Assembly: GCF_000400995.2 (NCBI RefSeq)
Contig: NZ_DF238897.1
Location: forward strand, 340,435 to 404,434
From: Acidovorax sp. MR-S7
Lineage (GTDB): Bacteria > Pseudomonadota > Gammaproteobacteria > Burkholderiales > Burkholderiaceae_C
DNA: 64,000 nt
Reading direction: 5' to 3'
In this document: positions 36,199 to 44,042 of the stretch, one piece after another
Layout of the letters: the number at the start of each line of letters is the position of its first letter
How positions within the stretch are numbered: the first letter of the stretch is position 1
Notes under the pieces: generated by a model
What the model saw: the letters and a program-made list of their open reading frames with translations, nothing else
Database searches by the model: none
What the model was told of the DNA's origin: nothing
Position numbers and translations under genes: made by a program

Positions 36199-37113
36199 GT
36201 GAATAATTTCCCCGGCCCGGATGATCTGCGCGTCTTTGCGACCGTCGTGCGTAAGGCTGGCTTTTCCGCAGCTGCAGAGGAGTTGGGAGCTTCTCCTGCG
36301 TACGTGAGCAAGCGCATACGCCTGCTGGAGCAAGAACTTGCCGTGAAGCTCTTGCATCGCACTACGCGGCGCGTGGCTGTGACAGAGGAAGGAGAGCGTG
36401 TTTTCCATTGGGCGCAGCGCATCCTGGATGACATGGACCAGCTACTCCAGGAGGTCGCCGTCACGCGCCGCGAGCCGCGCGGGCTGCTGCGCGTGTCCAG
36501 CAGCTTCGGCTTCGGACGCAACGTGGTGGCGCCAGCGCTCTCGCGCCTGGTGGAACAGCACCCGGGCCTGCAGGTGCGGCTGGATGTGTTCGACCGATTG
36601 GTGGACGTGGCTGGAGAAGGATTCGACCTGGACGTGCGCGTGGGTGACGAGATCGCGCCGCACCTCATCGCGCGGCGCTTGGCCGACAACCACCGCGTGC
36701 TGTGCGCCGCGCCCTCCTACCTGGCGCGCCGGGGCCTGCCGCGCACCCTGGCCGAACTGCCGGCGCACGATTGCCTGGTGATCAAGGAGCGCGACCACCC
36801 GTTCGGCGTCTGGCGCCTGCGCGCAGGCGCGCAGGAACAGGCGGTGAAGGTGACAGGGCCTCTGTCGGCCAACAACGGCGAGATGGTGGTGCAGTGGGCC
36901 GTGGATGGCCGCGGCATCGCCCTGCGCTCGCTGTGGGACGTAGGTGTGCACCTGCGCGCGGGGCGTCTCGTGCAGGTGCTGCCCGAATGGCGGCAGGAGG
37001 CCAACGTGTGGGCCGTCTACCCCACGCGGCTGCAGCTCTCGGCCAAGGTGCGCGTGTGCGTGGAGTTCCTGCAGGAATACTTCGGGCGGGAGTGGGCTGA
37101 GCCCACCTCTTGA
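36199..37113 (+). CDS. LysR family transcriptional regulator (of the dehydrogenase operon)
   Basis: 304 aa from GTG 36199 (VNNFPGPDDLRVFATVV), which matches usual LysR N-termini; ATG 36157 would add 14 hydrophobic residues. DNA-binding domain at 1-65 (AGFSAAAEELGASPAYVSKR), effector domain from about 95. The N-terminal coding part is AT-richer (about 48% GC at 36181-36240) and the effector part is typical of the host (about 72% at 36481-36540), so the gene looks mosaic with a switch near 36,440. Its stop abuts the yqeY stop (TGATCA, sharing no bases). Confidence 0.9.
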   Translation: MNNFPGPDDLRVFATVVRKAGFSAAAEELGASPAYVSKRIRLLEQELAVKLLHRTTRRVAVTEEGERVFHWAQRILDDMDQLLQEVAVTRREPRGLLRVSSSFGFGRNVVAPALSRLVEQHPGLQVRLDVFDRLVDVAGEGFDLDVRVGDEIAPHLIARRLADNHRVLCAAPSYLARRGLPRTLAELPAHDCLVIKERDHPFGVWRLRAGAQEQAVKVTGPLSANNGEMVVQWAVDGRGIALRSLWDVGVHLRAGRLVQVLPEWRQEANVWAVYPTRLQLSAKVRVCVEFLQEYFGREWAEPTS

Positions 37114-37560
37114 TCAACCCGCCAGCGCGGCCTTCACGGCGGCGGACACCTGGCCCATGTCGGCCTTGCCCGCCAGGCGGGTCTTGACCACGCCCATCAC
37201 CTTGCCCATGTCGCCGGGGCCCGCGGCCCCGACTTCGGCCACGATGGCCTTCACGGCGGCGGCCACTTCGCCCTCCGACATGCGCTCGGGCAGGTAGGCC
37301 TGCAGCACGGCCATCTCGGCCTTTTCCTTGTCGGCCAGATCCTGGCGGCCCGCGCCCTCGAAGGCGGTGATGCTGTCCTTGCGCTGCTTGATGAGCTTGT
37401 CCACGATGGCGACGACGGTCGCGTCGTCGAGCGTGATGCGCTCGTCCACTTCCTTTTGCTTCATCGCGGCCTGCAGCAGGCGGATGGTGCCCAGGCGCTC
37501 GCTGTCCTTGGCGCGCATGGCGGTCTTCATGTCTTCGGTGATCTGGTCCTTCAGGCTCAT
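37114..37560 (-). CDS. yqeY: GatB/YqeY domain-containing protein
   Basis: 148 aa. The sequence MSLKDQITEDMKTAMRAKDS, the central ITLDDATVVAIVDKLIKQRK and the C-terminal GPGDMGKVMGVVKTRLAGKA match the stand-alone YqeY family, whose helical domain resembles the tRNA-binding tail of GatB. Usually found between rpsU and dnaG; here it follows rpsU but dnaG is absent and a LysR gene converges instead. The precise role is unsettled. Confidence 0.93.
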   Translation of the reverse strand: MSLKDQITEDMKTAMRAKDSERLGTIRLLQAAMKQKEVDERITLDDATVVAIVDKLIKQRKDSITAFEGAGRQDLADKEKAEMAVLQAYLPERMSEGEVAAAVKAIVAEVGAAGPGDMGKVMGVVKTRLAGKADMGQVSAAVKAALAG

Positions 37561-37586
37561 GGCTTCTTCCTTCGGATGAAAAACAA

Positions 37587-37620
37587 AAAACCCGCGCTCG
37601 GCGTCCCTAGCGCGGGTTTT
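37587..37620 (-). terminator. Rho-independent terminator after rpsU
   Basis: A 12-bp perfect stem AAAACCCGCGCT / AGCGCGGGTTTT with a 10-nt loop, followed on the minus strand by TTTTTTGTTT. It lies between rpsU and yqeY, so most rpsU transcripts probably end here and yqeY depends on read-through. Confidence 0.88.
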
Positions 37621-37649
37621 GCGGGCGTCAGCGAAACGCCGGGCTGCGA

Positions 37650-37862
37650 TCAGTACAGCTTCTTGGGCAGCTGCATGCTGCGCACGCGCTTGTAGTGGCG
37701 CTTGACGGCGGCAGCCTTCTTGCGCTTGCGCTCGGCGGTGGGCTTCTCGTAGAACTCGCGGGCGCGCAGGTCGGTCAGCAGGCCCAGCTTCTCGATGGTG
37801 CGCTTGAAGCGGCGCAGGGCCACGTCAAAGGGTTCGTTTTCTTTTACACGGATGGTGGTCAT
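37650..37862 (-). CDS. rpsU: 30S ribosomal protein S21
   Basis: 70 aa, basic. [20 protein letters not shown], the RREFYEKP-like [18 protein letters not shown] and the C-terminal [12 protein letters not shown] are diagnostic. S21 helps initiation by the small subunit. A consensus-like promoter lies about 130 bp upstream and a strong terminator follows. Confidence 0.97.
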
Positions 37863-37989
37863 TAGCTAATGTTTTCCAAATGTGCCCGCAGAGGGTTCCC
37901 GGGAAGATCGGGCCCGAAAGCCGTGCGCGGCGGTTTTCCCCGTCTGTAACTAGTATCCGGCCGACGGGGCATTGCCAGCATAGCCCGAC

Positions 37990-38017
37990 ATTATAGCGAG
38001 TTCATGTCGGGAGGCAA
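37990..38017 (-). promoter_or_regulatory. Sigma70-type promoter of rpsU
   Basis: On the minus strand TTGCCT (38012-38017) and TATAAT (37990-37995) are separated by 16 bp. The perfect -10 is rare in this GC-rich sequence. The start would be near 37983, giving a leader of about 120 nt containing a CCCCGTC/GACGGGG hairpin. The promoter overlaps the end of the monooxygenase-like gene. Confidence 0.7.
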
Positions 38018-38368
38018 TGCGGGGTGCGCATGGCTGGCGCGCGAGTCGGCGGGCGCCTCGGTGCGCTCGTTCAGCCCGTAGTCGCGCAGCACGGTGGCCA
38101 CGCGCAGCCGGTAGTGGGAGAACACGCCTGCGCGTCCTGCCGTCTGCGCCGCGCGGTGCTGCGGCAGCGCGCGCCAGCGGGCAACGGCCGCCTCGTCGCG
38201 CCAGAAGCTAAGCGACAGCAGCCGTCCGGGCGTGGACAGGCTCTCGAAGCGCTCCACGGAGAGAAAACCGTCCATGGCCTGCAGTTGCCCGTACAGGCCG
38301 GCGGCGATGTCCAGGTAGGCCTGGCGCTGGCCGGCGGCGGGCTGCACCTCGAAGATCACGGCGATCAT
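37991..38368 (-). CDS. Antibiotic biosynthesis monooxygenase (ABM) domain protein
   Basis: 125 aa. [34 protein letters not shown] and [20 protein letters not shown] are typical of the YgiN/ABM dimeric alpha-beta barrel fold. Homologues include heme-degrading and quinol monooxygenases, but no catalytic assignment is possible here. Its start overlaps the stop of the NIPSNAP-like gene (ATGA), so the two small ferredoxin-fold proteins are coupled. Confidence 0.85.
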   Translation of the reverse strand: MIAVIFEVQPAAGQRQAYLDIAAGLYGQLQAMDGFLSVERFESLSTPGRLLSLSFWRDEAAVARWRALPQHRAAQTAGRAGVFSHYRLRVATVLRDYGLNERTEAPADSRASHAHPALPPDMNSL

Positions 38369-38697
38369 GGCTGTGCGAGGCGGCCGAGGGTGCCGTCCAC
38401 CACCTCGGTGAAGCTGCGCTGCTCGCGCAGGATGAAGCGCTGCCGCTGCGCCCGCTCGAAGTTGGCGCGGCCCTCCGGGTCGGCGCGCAGGCGGGCGCGA
38501 TAGGCCTCGTAGGCGGCCAGGCTGTCGAAGGCGATCAGGCCCCAGGCCTCGTAGCTGGTGCCTTCGCTGGGCAGGAAATAGCCGACAAGGTGGCCGCCGC
38601 AGCGCGGGATGATGCGGCCCCAGGCCTCGGCATAGGCGCGGAAGGCTTCGCGCTGGAATGGGGCGATCTCGTAGCGGATGAAGCAGGTGAGGGGCAT
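38365..38697 (-). CDS. NIPSNAP family protein
   Basis: 110 aa. [39 protein letters not shown] and [20 protein letters not shown] match the NIPSNAP dimeric alpha-beta barrel family. Function is not established in bacteria. It is coupled by a 4-bp overlap to the ABM protein and is divergent from the ArsR-like regulator (110 bp), which may control the pair. Confidence 0.85.
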   Translation of the reverse strand: MPLTCFIRYEIAPFQREAFRAYAEAWGRIIPRCGGHLVGYFLPSEGTSYEAWGLIAFDSLAAYEAYRARLRADPEGRANFERAQRQRFILREQRSFTEVVDGTLGRLAQP

Positions 38698-38807
38698 GGG
38701 GTGGGGCTCCGGTGGTGGCGAATGCCGCCATCGTGCACCGCAGCCGGGGACCGATGCTTCGCTCTGAAACGAAGCACGGGCCATGCACCTTCCGGCACAC
38801 TGCCGGC

Positions 38808-39521
38808 ATGAATACCAACCAGATCGCGCGCATTGCCGCCCTCGTGGGCGAGCCCGCCCGCACGGCCATGCTGCTCGCGCTGATGGACGGGCGGGCGCTC
38901 ACAGCGCGCGAACTGGCCGAGGCGGGGCGCGTGTCGGCCGCCACGGCCAGCCGCCACCTGGGCCTGCTGGTGGAGGCGGGGCTGCTGGTGCAGGACCGGC
39001 AGGGACGCCACCGCTATCACCGCCTGGCCTCGGCCGAGGTGGCGCGCCTGCTCGAAGGGCTGATGCAGTTGGCCGTGCGGCAGGCGGACGCGCCTCGTCC
39101 CATGGCCTTGGGGCCGCGCGACGCCGCACTGCGCAGGGCGCGCACCTGCTACGACCACATCGCGGGGCGTCTGGGCGTAGCCATCGCCGCGCACTTGCTG
39201 GAAGAGGGCGCGATCGCGTTCGACGACGAGGCCGGTGGCCGTGTTACCGCGCGCGCAGCGGCTGTGCTGCGGCCGCTGGGGCTGGCCGTGCCGCAGGCCG
39301 GACCCGCGCGGCGTCCGCCGTGCCGCCCCTGCCTGGACTGGAGCGAGCGCCGCCCGCACGTGGCCGGGCGGTTGGGGGCCATGCTCTGCGTGCATTGCCT
39401 GGACAGCGGCTGGCTGCGGCGCGTGCCGGGCTCGCGCGCGCTGGAGGTCACGCCGCAGGGCGCCGTGGCGTTGCGTGACTGGCTCGGCATGGAGCGCTGG
39501 AGCGCTGTGGCGGGCGCTTGA
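38808..39521 (+). CDS. ArsR-like helix-turn-helix transcriptional regulator
   Basis: 237 aa. Winged helix at residues about 10-85 ([40 protein letters not shown]), then a C-terminal region with several cysteines ([25 protein letters not shown]) that may bind a metal or redox ligand. This long ArsR subtype is often found next to ABM/NIPSNAP-like genes, and the divergent arrangement suggests it represses those two. The start at [16 protein letters not shown] follows the family pattern. Confidence 0.88.
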   Translation: MNTNQIARIAALVGEPARTAMLLALMDGRALTARELAEAGRVSAATASRHLGLLVEAGLLVQDRQGRHRYHRLASAEVARLLEGLMQLAVRQADAPRPMALGPRDAALRRARTCYDHIAGRLGVAIAAHLLEEGAIAFDDEAGGRVTARAAAVLRPLGLAVPQAGPARRPPCRPCLDWSERRPHVAGRLGAMLCVHCLDSGWLRRVPGSRALEVTPQGAVALRDWLGMERWSAVAGA

Positions 39522-39528
39522 GTGCGGA

Positions 39529-39816
39529 TCAGCCGCAGCAGGCGCCGCCGGAGCAGCAGGAGTCTTCGGCCTGGGCCTGGGTGGCCTTCTTGGTGATCTC
39601 GATCTGCCACAGCTGCGGGCCGGACTGCAGGTAGGTCCATTGGAACTGGCCCGGGGCGCGGCCTTCGAGCTGCATGTGCAGCGGCACGGGGTCGTGGTCG
39701 TTGACGATCTGCAGCGACTGGCCGGCATCCAGCGCGTCCAGGCGGCCGAAGATCAGCGCATGGCGCTCGAAGGGCACGATGGTGCGCACGTCGATCACGG
39801 AAACGGCTTGGCTCAT
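39529..39816 (-). CDS. DUF2249 domain protein
   Basis: 95 aa. VIDVRTIVPFERHALIFGRL, DAGQSLQIVNDHDPVPLHMQ and QLWQIEITK match DUF2249, a TusA/SirA-like fold. The C-terminus carries four Cys (DSCCSGGACCG) that could bind a metal, as in some family members. DUF2249 proteins commonly occur beside nitric-oxide or denitrification genes; here NnrS is 51 bp upstream on the same strand, so the two are likely cotranscribed. Confidence 0.9.
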   Translation of the reverse strand: MSQAVSVIDVRTIVPFERHALIFGRLDALDAGQSLQIVNDHDPVPLHMQLEGRAPGQFQWTYLQSGPQLWQIEITKKATQAQAEDSCCSGGACCG

Positions 39817-39867
39817 GGTTCAACCTTTCAATAAGCGGAGTGGAAAAGGGGGAGAAGGGGCAGGCCG

Positions 39868-41073
39868 TCAGCCGTCCTTGCCGTCCAGGCGGGTGCGCAT
39901 CAGCCAGGGGGTGTAGATCGCCAGGTAGATCGCGAAGGCGATAGCCCACAGGCAGGCGGCGCCTTCCAGCGCCCAGGCATACCAGGCCGGCTGTACGGCG
40001 GGCACCAGCACGCGCAGCACGGCGGCAGCCATCACCAGCGCGTAGGCCGCCACCTCGCCGCGCGAGGCCTGCAGCAGCCTCCCGGTGTGGCCGCGCGCCG
40101 TGCGCGTGACCATGCCGATGATGAGGCCGCCGATCACGCCCACGGCAAAGGCATGTACCGCCAGGGTCGTCGGCACCCAGCCCAGCTGGGCCAGCGCCAG
40201 CAGCGCGAAGCCCACCGGCAGCCACGTATAGGAGGCATGCAGGATCCACAGGATGGGGCGCTTGCGGGCGACCAGCGGGTGCCAGCTCCACAGCCGCACG
40301 GCGTGCAGCACGGCGGCGGCCAGGCTGGCTGCCAGCACCACGGGCGCCGGCGCGGACAGCACCCACAGCGCCAGGGCCAGGGCCGTGCAGGCCAGCAGCG
40401 ACAGCTCGAAGCGGCGCGACACATGGATGACCAGGCCCGGCGTCACGTTGCGCGTGAACATGGGCACCACCCGGCCGGTGATGACGCACACCACCATGAG
40501 GATGAGCGCCAGTTCCGCGTACAAGGCCGTCATGGCGGGCAGGGCGATGGCGCCAAGCACCGACAGGTGGAACGCCAGGTTGGCCGCCGCCATCAGCAGC
40601 AGCAGCGAGACCAGGGGAATGTTGCGCTTGTTGCCGGCCTTGAGCAGCACGCGCAGCAACACGGCCGCCGCGGCCGGCAGCAGCGCCATGTCCAGCGCCG
40701 CGTAGACGGGATAGGGCGCGACCAGCGCCGCCAGCCGCGCCGCGAGCCAGAGCAGGGCCAGCGCCCCCAGCAGCGGGCCGCGTGCGGTCTCGAGCCCCGT
40801 CCAGGCCTTCACGGCAGTGAGCAGGAACCCCACCACCACGCCGGCGGCAAAGCCGAACAGCATCTCGTGCGCGTGCCACAGCAGCGCAGGCACCGGGAAC
40901 TGCCATGACACGTGGCCTAGGAACACGGCGATCCACAGCGGCACCGAGAGGCAAGCCAGCAGGGCCGTGCCCAGGTAGAAGGGCCGAAAGCCCAGGCGCA
41001 GCAGCGGCCAGCCCTGGAGCGCCACGGCCGGCTGGGCTGTGGAAGAAGCGGAAACGAGTGGGGATGGGGTCAT
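39868..41073 (-). CDS. nnrS: NnrS family heme-copper membrane protein
   Basis: 401 aa with about 12 membrane helices. LLRLGFRPFYLGTALLACLS and LWHAHEMLFGFAAGVVVGFL are family signatures, with conserved histidines for heme/copper binding (HAHE; FHLSVLGA; TLAVHAFAVGVIGGLIIGM). NnrS protects metabolism from nitrosative stress in NO-exposed cells, and its gene is often under NsrR. A near-perfect NsrR palindrome lies about 33 bp upstream of the start. DUF2249 follows in the same unit. Confidence 0.93.
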   Translation of the reverse strand: MTPSPLVSASSTAQPAVALQGWPLLRLGFRPFYLGTALLACLSVPLWIAVFLGHVSWQFPVPALLWHAHEMLFGFAAGVVVGFLLTAVKAWTGLETARGPLLGALALLWLAARLAALVAPYPVYAALDMALLPAAAAVLLRVLLKAGNKRNIPLVSLLLLMAAANLAFHLSVLGAIALPAMTALYAELALILMVVCVITGRVVPMFTRNVTPGLVIHVSRRFELSLLACTALALALWVLSAPAPVVLAASLAAAVLHAVRLWSWHPLVARKRPILWILHASYTWLPVGFALLALAQLGWVPTTLAVHAFAVGVIGGLIIGMVTRTARGHTGRLLQASRGEVAAYALVMAAAVLRVLVPAVQPAWYAWALEGAACLWAIAFAIYLAIYTPWLMRTRLDGKDG

Positions 41074-41106
41074 GGGGAAGCCTGTCTAAAAGGGTGTCAG
41101 CGGCTT

Positions 41107-41129
41107 AAGATTCATTTTAAATGAATATT
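41107..41129 (-). promoter_or_regulatory. Putative NsrR operator upstream of nnrS
   Basis: An 11-1-11 inverted repeat AAGATTCATTT-T-AAATGAATATT with one mismatch between arms. It matches the NsrR consensus AAGATGYATTT-N-AAATRCATCTT closely. It sits directly upstream of nnrS, where binding would block initiation until NO removes NsrR. An nsrR gene is not in the window. Confidence 0.75.
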
Positions 41130-41141
41130 TAAAATCCGCAA

Positions 41142-41162
41142 AAAGCAGCCATGGGCTGCTTT
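41142..41162 (-). terminator. Rho-independent terminator after the cellulase gene
   Basis: Perfect 9-bp stem AAAGCAGCC / GGCTGCTTT with a 3-nt loop, followed on the minus strand by TTTTGCGGATTTT. It lies 20 bp beyond the cellulase stop and shields nnrS from read-through. Confidence 0.8.
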
Positions 41163-41181
41163 GCATGAGGGGATGGCGGCT

Positions 41182-42612
41182 TCAGCGCTGAGCGCAAAAG
41201 CCGAATTCCGCCGTCGCGCCGGGTGCCAGGGTCTTGTTCCAGTGCAGGCCGGAGGCCGTGAGCTGGCTGCCCTGCTGCGTCCACTGCGCGTTCCACAGGT
41301 TGTTGATGGTGCCGCTGACCTGGGTGGTGACCGTCCATTCGCCCGGCGCTCCGCCCATGTTGACGACGTTCACGCGCTGGCAGTAGCCGCTGGTCCAGTC
41401 GGTATAGATCGTCGCCATGACCGCAAAATTGGCGGCCGGTGGCGGTGGCGGTGGCGGTGGCGGTGGCGGTGGCGGTGGCGGTGGGTTCGTGGGCTCCGTG
41501 CCATCGCCCCACAGGCGCTGCAGCAAGCGCACCTTGTCGCTGCGCACGCTCTGCCAGTCGTCCTGCAGGATGCCGCCGGTGTCGCCGCTGTTGGGGTTCC
41601 ACGACCAGTAGAAGCCGTTGCGCATGTCCTTGGCGATGAGGTAGTCCACCAGCGCGTCCTGCCAGGCTACGTCGTGCGCCAGGCCCTGTCCGTACTTGCC
41701 GCCGAATTCGCCCAAGGCCAGGGTATAGCCCTTTTGCACGAAGCGGCCGAACTGCTGTTCCCAGATGGCGGGCATGTTGGCGGGGAAGCCGGGCGCGTTG
41801 AAGTAGCTCTGCTCGTAGACGTCCGGGCCGTAGACGTGCGGCGACAGCAGCAGCCGGTTGGCGGGAATGTCCAGGGGCGTGCATTCGAGCGGCTCGATGT
41901 TGCCACCCCAGAAATGGCCACCCTGGCTGGAGCAGGTGTTGCTGGCGCCGATGCCTTCCACCGCGATCAGCCAGTGCGGCGCGGCCTGCAGCACGGCAGC
42001 CGCCGCGCGCTCGGCCGCGCGGTTCCAGTCGGTGGCGGGGTTGCCAGCGCCCCAGGTGGCGGCGCCGTGGGGCTCGTTCTTGATGTCGAGGCCGATCACG
42101 CCAGGCACCTGGGCATAGCGCTGGGCCACGAAGACCAGGTCGCTGATCCACTCCTGCTCGCTGTAGTTGGGCGTGTACCAGAGCTCGCTGATGTTCTGGC
42201 AGTCGGGCGTGTGGTGGTCCAGCAGCACGTACATGCCCCGGCCGCTGAGCTCATCGACCACGCGGTCCATCAGTTCGAGGGAATTGAGGCCGCGCAGGTC
42301 GGGGTTGCGGTAGTAGTCGATGCCGCCCGGGGTGACGCCGTCCAGCGTGGCGGGGCAGAAGGGCAGGCGCACGGCATTGAAGCCCAGCCCCTGCATCTGG
42401 TCGATCATGTCCTTCCAGTTGCGCGTCCACAGCCCGTGCACCACCTTGATGTCGGTGCCGAAGCCGAACCAGTTCACCCCGCGCAACTGCACGGTGCGGC
42501 CCGCGCCGTCGAGGATCTTGCCGGCCTGCACTTCATAGGCCGAGGCAGGCAGGCTGGCGGCCAGCAGGCTGGTGGCCAGGGCCAGCGGGGGCAGGAGTTT
42601 TTTTCTGCGCAT
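41182..42612 (-). CDS. Secreted endoglucanase, GH5 catalytic domain plus CBM2
   Basis: 476 aa. Signal peptide LLPPLALATSLLAASLPASA, GH5 domain (residues about 22-370) with the acid/base Glu in IGLDIKNEPHG and the nucleophile Glu in LALGEFGGKYG, a poly-proline linker of about 16 Pro, and a C-terminal family 2 cellulose-binding module with its two terminal Cys (YCQRVNVVNMGG ... FGFCAQR). It cleaves beta-1,4-glucan outside the cell and resembles endoglucanases of plant-associated Acidovorax. Start at MRRKKLLPP; a longer start 24 bp upstream lacks support. The linker is encoded by a hexanucleotide tandem repeat. Confidence 0.94.
   Translation of the reverse strand: MRRKKLLPPLALATSLLAASLPASAYEVQAGKILDGAGRTVQLRGVNWFGFGTDIKVVHGLWTRNWKDMIDQMQGLGFNAVRLPFCPATLDGVTPGGIDYYRNPDLRGLNSLELMDRVVDELSGRGMYVLLDHHTPDCQNISELWYTPNYSEQEWISDLVFVAQRYAQVPGVIGLDIKNEPHGAATWGAGNPATDWNRAAERAAAAVLQAAPHWLIAVEGIGASNTCSSQGGHFWGGNIEPLECTPLDIPANRLLLSPHVYGPDVYEQSYFNAPGFPANMPAIWEQQFGRFVQKGYTLALGEFGGKYGQGLAHDVAWQDALVDYLIAKDMRNGFYWSWNPNSGDTGGILQDDWQSVRSDKVRLLQRLWGDGTEPTNPPPPPPPPPPPPPPPPAANFAVMATIYTDWTSGYCQRVNVVNMGGAPGEWTVTTQVSGTINNLWNAQWTQQGSQLTASGLHWNKTLAPGATAEFGFCAQR
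41441..41482 (+). repeat. Hexanucleotide tandem repeat (GGCGGT)7 in the cellulase linker
   Basis: Seven perfect GGCGGT units, read as CCACCG... on the coding strand and translated as consecutive prolines. Slippage would change linker length by two residues per unit without shifting the frame. Confidence 0.9.
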
Positions 42613-42731
42613 TGGATCTCGCTGAAGGAATGTCAAACACCGTTAATGGCGGATAGGCGATTCTTGAACAAAAAGTCCGCTTTCTGACGTAATGGCCCGT
42701 TTTTTATTTGATACGCGTCAACTGAGCGGAT

Positions 42732-43976
42732 TCAGGCCTGCATCGGAAGTGCCTGTGCACAGGCATGGGCGCTGGCCCAGGCCCACTGGAAGTTGTAGCC
42801 GCCCAGCCAGCCCGTCACGTCCACCACCTCGCCGATGAAATACAGGCCCGGCTGGGCCTTGCATTCCATGGTCTGCTGCGAGAGCGCACGCGTGTCCACG
42901 CCGCCCAGCGTGACCTCGGCCTTCTTGTATCCCTCGGTGCCCGTCGGCGTGATTTCCCAGTGCGCCAGCCGCTCGGCCAGGCGTGCGAGGGCCTTGTCCG
43001 AAGCATCGTTGATGGGGCGCTGCCATTCCGGACTCTGGCCGGCCCAGGCATCGGCCAGGCGGCCGGGCACGAGGGTGGCGAGCTCGTTGGCAATGCGCTT
43101 CTTCGACCGTGCCTTGGCCTGGGCCAGCGCGGCGGGTAGTTGAACACCGGGCGCGAGGTCGATGGCGATGGGCGTGCCCGGCTGCCAGTAGCTGGAAATC
43201 TGCAGCACGGCCGGGCCGGACAGGCCGCGGTGCGTGAACAGCAGGTCTTCGTGGAAGGCCATGCGCTCCTTCCTGGCGCCGGTGCTGATTTCCACCGGCA
43301 GTGCCAGGCCCGCGAGCTGGGCATAGGGCGCCCAGGCCTCGCCGTCGAACGTGAGCGGCACCAGCCCCGGGCGCCTCTCCAACAGCGGCAGGCCGAACTG
43401 CTGGGCCAGCCGATAGCCGAAATCCGTCGCGCCGATCTTGGGAATGGACAGCCCGCCCGTGGCGATGACCAGGCTGCGTGCCTCCACCCGCCCCCGGTCG
43501 GTATCGATTTGATAGCTGCTTGCGCTTGTCTGGTAAGCGCTGGAGGCCGAAAAGGCTATGTTTTTCACGCCGCAGGGCTGCCAGCGCTCCACGCGCCCCT
43601 CGGCGCATTCGGCGAGCAGCATGGCGATGAGGTCCTCGGAGGAGCGGTCGCAAAACAGCTGGCCCTTGTGCTTTTCGTGGAAGGCGATGCCGTGCCGCTG
43701 CACCAGGGCGATGAACGCGGCGGGCGTGTAGCGCGCCAGCGCCGAGCGGCAGAACTGCGGGTTGCTGCCCACGAAGTGGCGCTGCGGCGCGCGTGGGTCG
43801 AGCGCGCGGCTGGTGAAGTTGCAGCGTCCGCCGCCGGAGATGCGGATCTTCTCGGCCACCTTCTCTGCATGGTCGAGCAGCAGCACCTTCAGCCCGCGCT
43901 GGCCCGCCTGGGCGGCGCAGAACAGGCCGGCGGCGCCGGCGCCGACGATGACGGCATCAAAGCAGGGAGTGGACAC
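42732..43976 (-). CDS. HI0933-family flavoprotein (NAD(P)/FAD-dependent oxidoreductase)
   Basis: 414 aa. N-terminal FAD-binding GAGAAGLFCAAQAGQRGLKV, the family motif KIRISGGGRCNFTS, the mid-region VIATGGLSIPKIGATDFGYR and the C-terminal GEVVDVTGWLGGYNFQWAWA are intact. The family (YhiN/BaiN-like) has few characterised members; a role in cofactor-dependent reduction is inferred. Residues about 139-157 (AFSASSAYQTSASSYQ) are encoded by a palindromic repeat copy inserted in frame between the helical subdomain and the dinucleotide-binding strand. Confidence 0.92.
   Translation of the reverse strand: MSTPCFDAVIVGAGAAGLFCAAQAGQRGLKVLLLDHAEKVAEKIRISGGGRCNFTSRALDPRAPQRHFVGSNPQFCRSALARYTPAAFIALVQRHGIAFHEKHKGQLFCDRSSEDLIAMLLAECAEGRVERWQPCGVKNIAFSASSAYQTSASSYQIDTDRGRVEARSLVIATGGLSIPKIGATDFGYRLAQQFGLPLLERRPGLVPLTFDGEAWAPYAQLAGLALPVEISTGARKERMAFHEDLLFTHRGLSGPAVLQISSYWQPGTPIAIDLAPGVQLPAALAQAKARSKKRIANELATLVPGRLADAWAGQSPEWQRPINDASDKALARLAERLAHWEITPTGTEGYKKAEVTLGGVDTRALSQQTMECKAQPGLYFIGEVVDVTGWLGGYNFQWAWASAHACAQALPMQA
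43505..43562 (+). repeat. Dispersed palindromic repeat, copy 8 (inside the HI0933-family gene)
   Basis: CGATTTGATAGCTGCTTGCG, CTTGTCTGGTAAGCGCTGGA, GGCCGAAAAGGCTATG. A very clear copy: both the TTTGATAGCTGC left arm and the GGAGGCCGAAAAGGC right arm match copies 3 and 12. Read through in frame by the gene on the minus strand. Confidence 0.85.
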
Positions 43977-44042
43977 GGGCAGAAGTTGCGGCGGGGCAAA
44001 GCCGCCGATTGTCGCGCACCCGTGCGCCAGCGCCTGTGCTCC

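Noticed and set aside
37114..37862. Classic rpsU-yqeY-dnaG-rpoD macromolecular synthesis operon
   Set aside because: Only rpsU and yqeY are present; a convergent LysR gene follows and there is no dnaG or rpoD.
41417..41500. Short tandem repeats that might suggest a CRISPR-like or regulatory array
   Set aside because: Direct GGCGGT hexamers without spacers, inside the cellulase linker codons.
42613..42731. Regulatory signals upstream of the cellulase
   Set aside because: The stretch is AT-richer and must hold the promoter, but no pair of promoter hexamers or dyad stands out.
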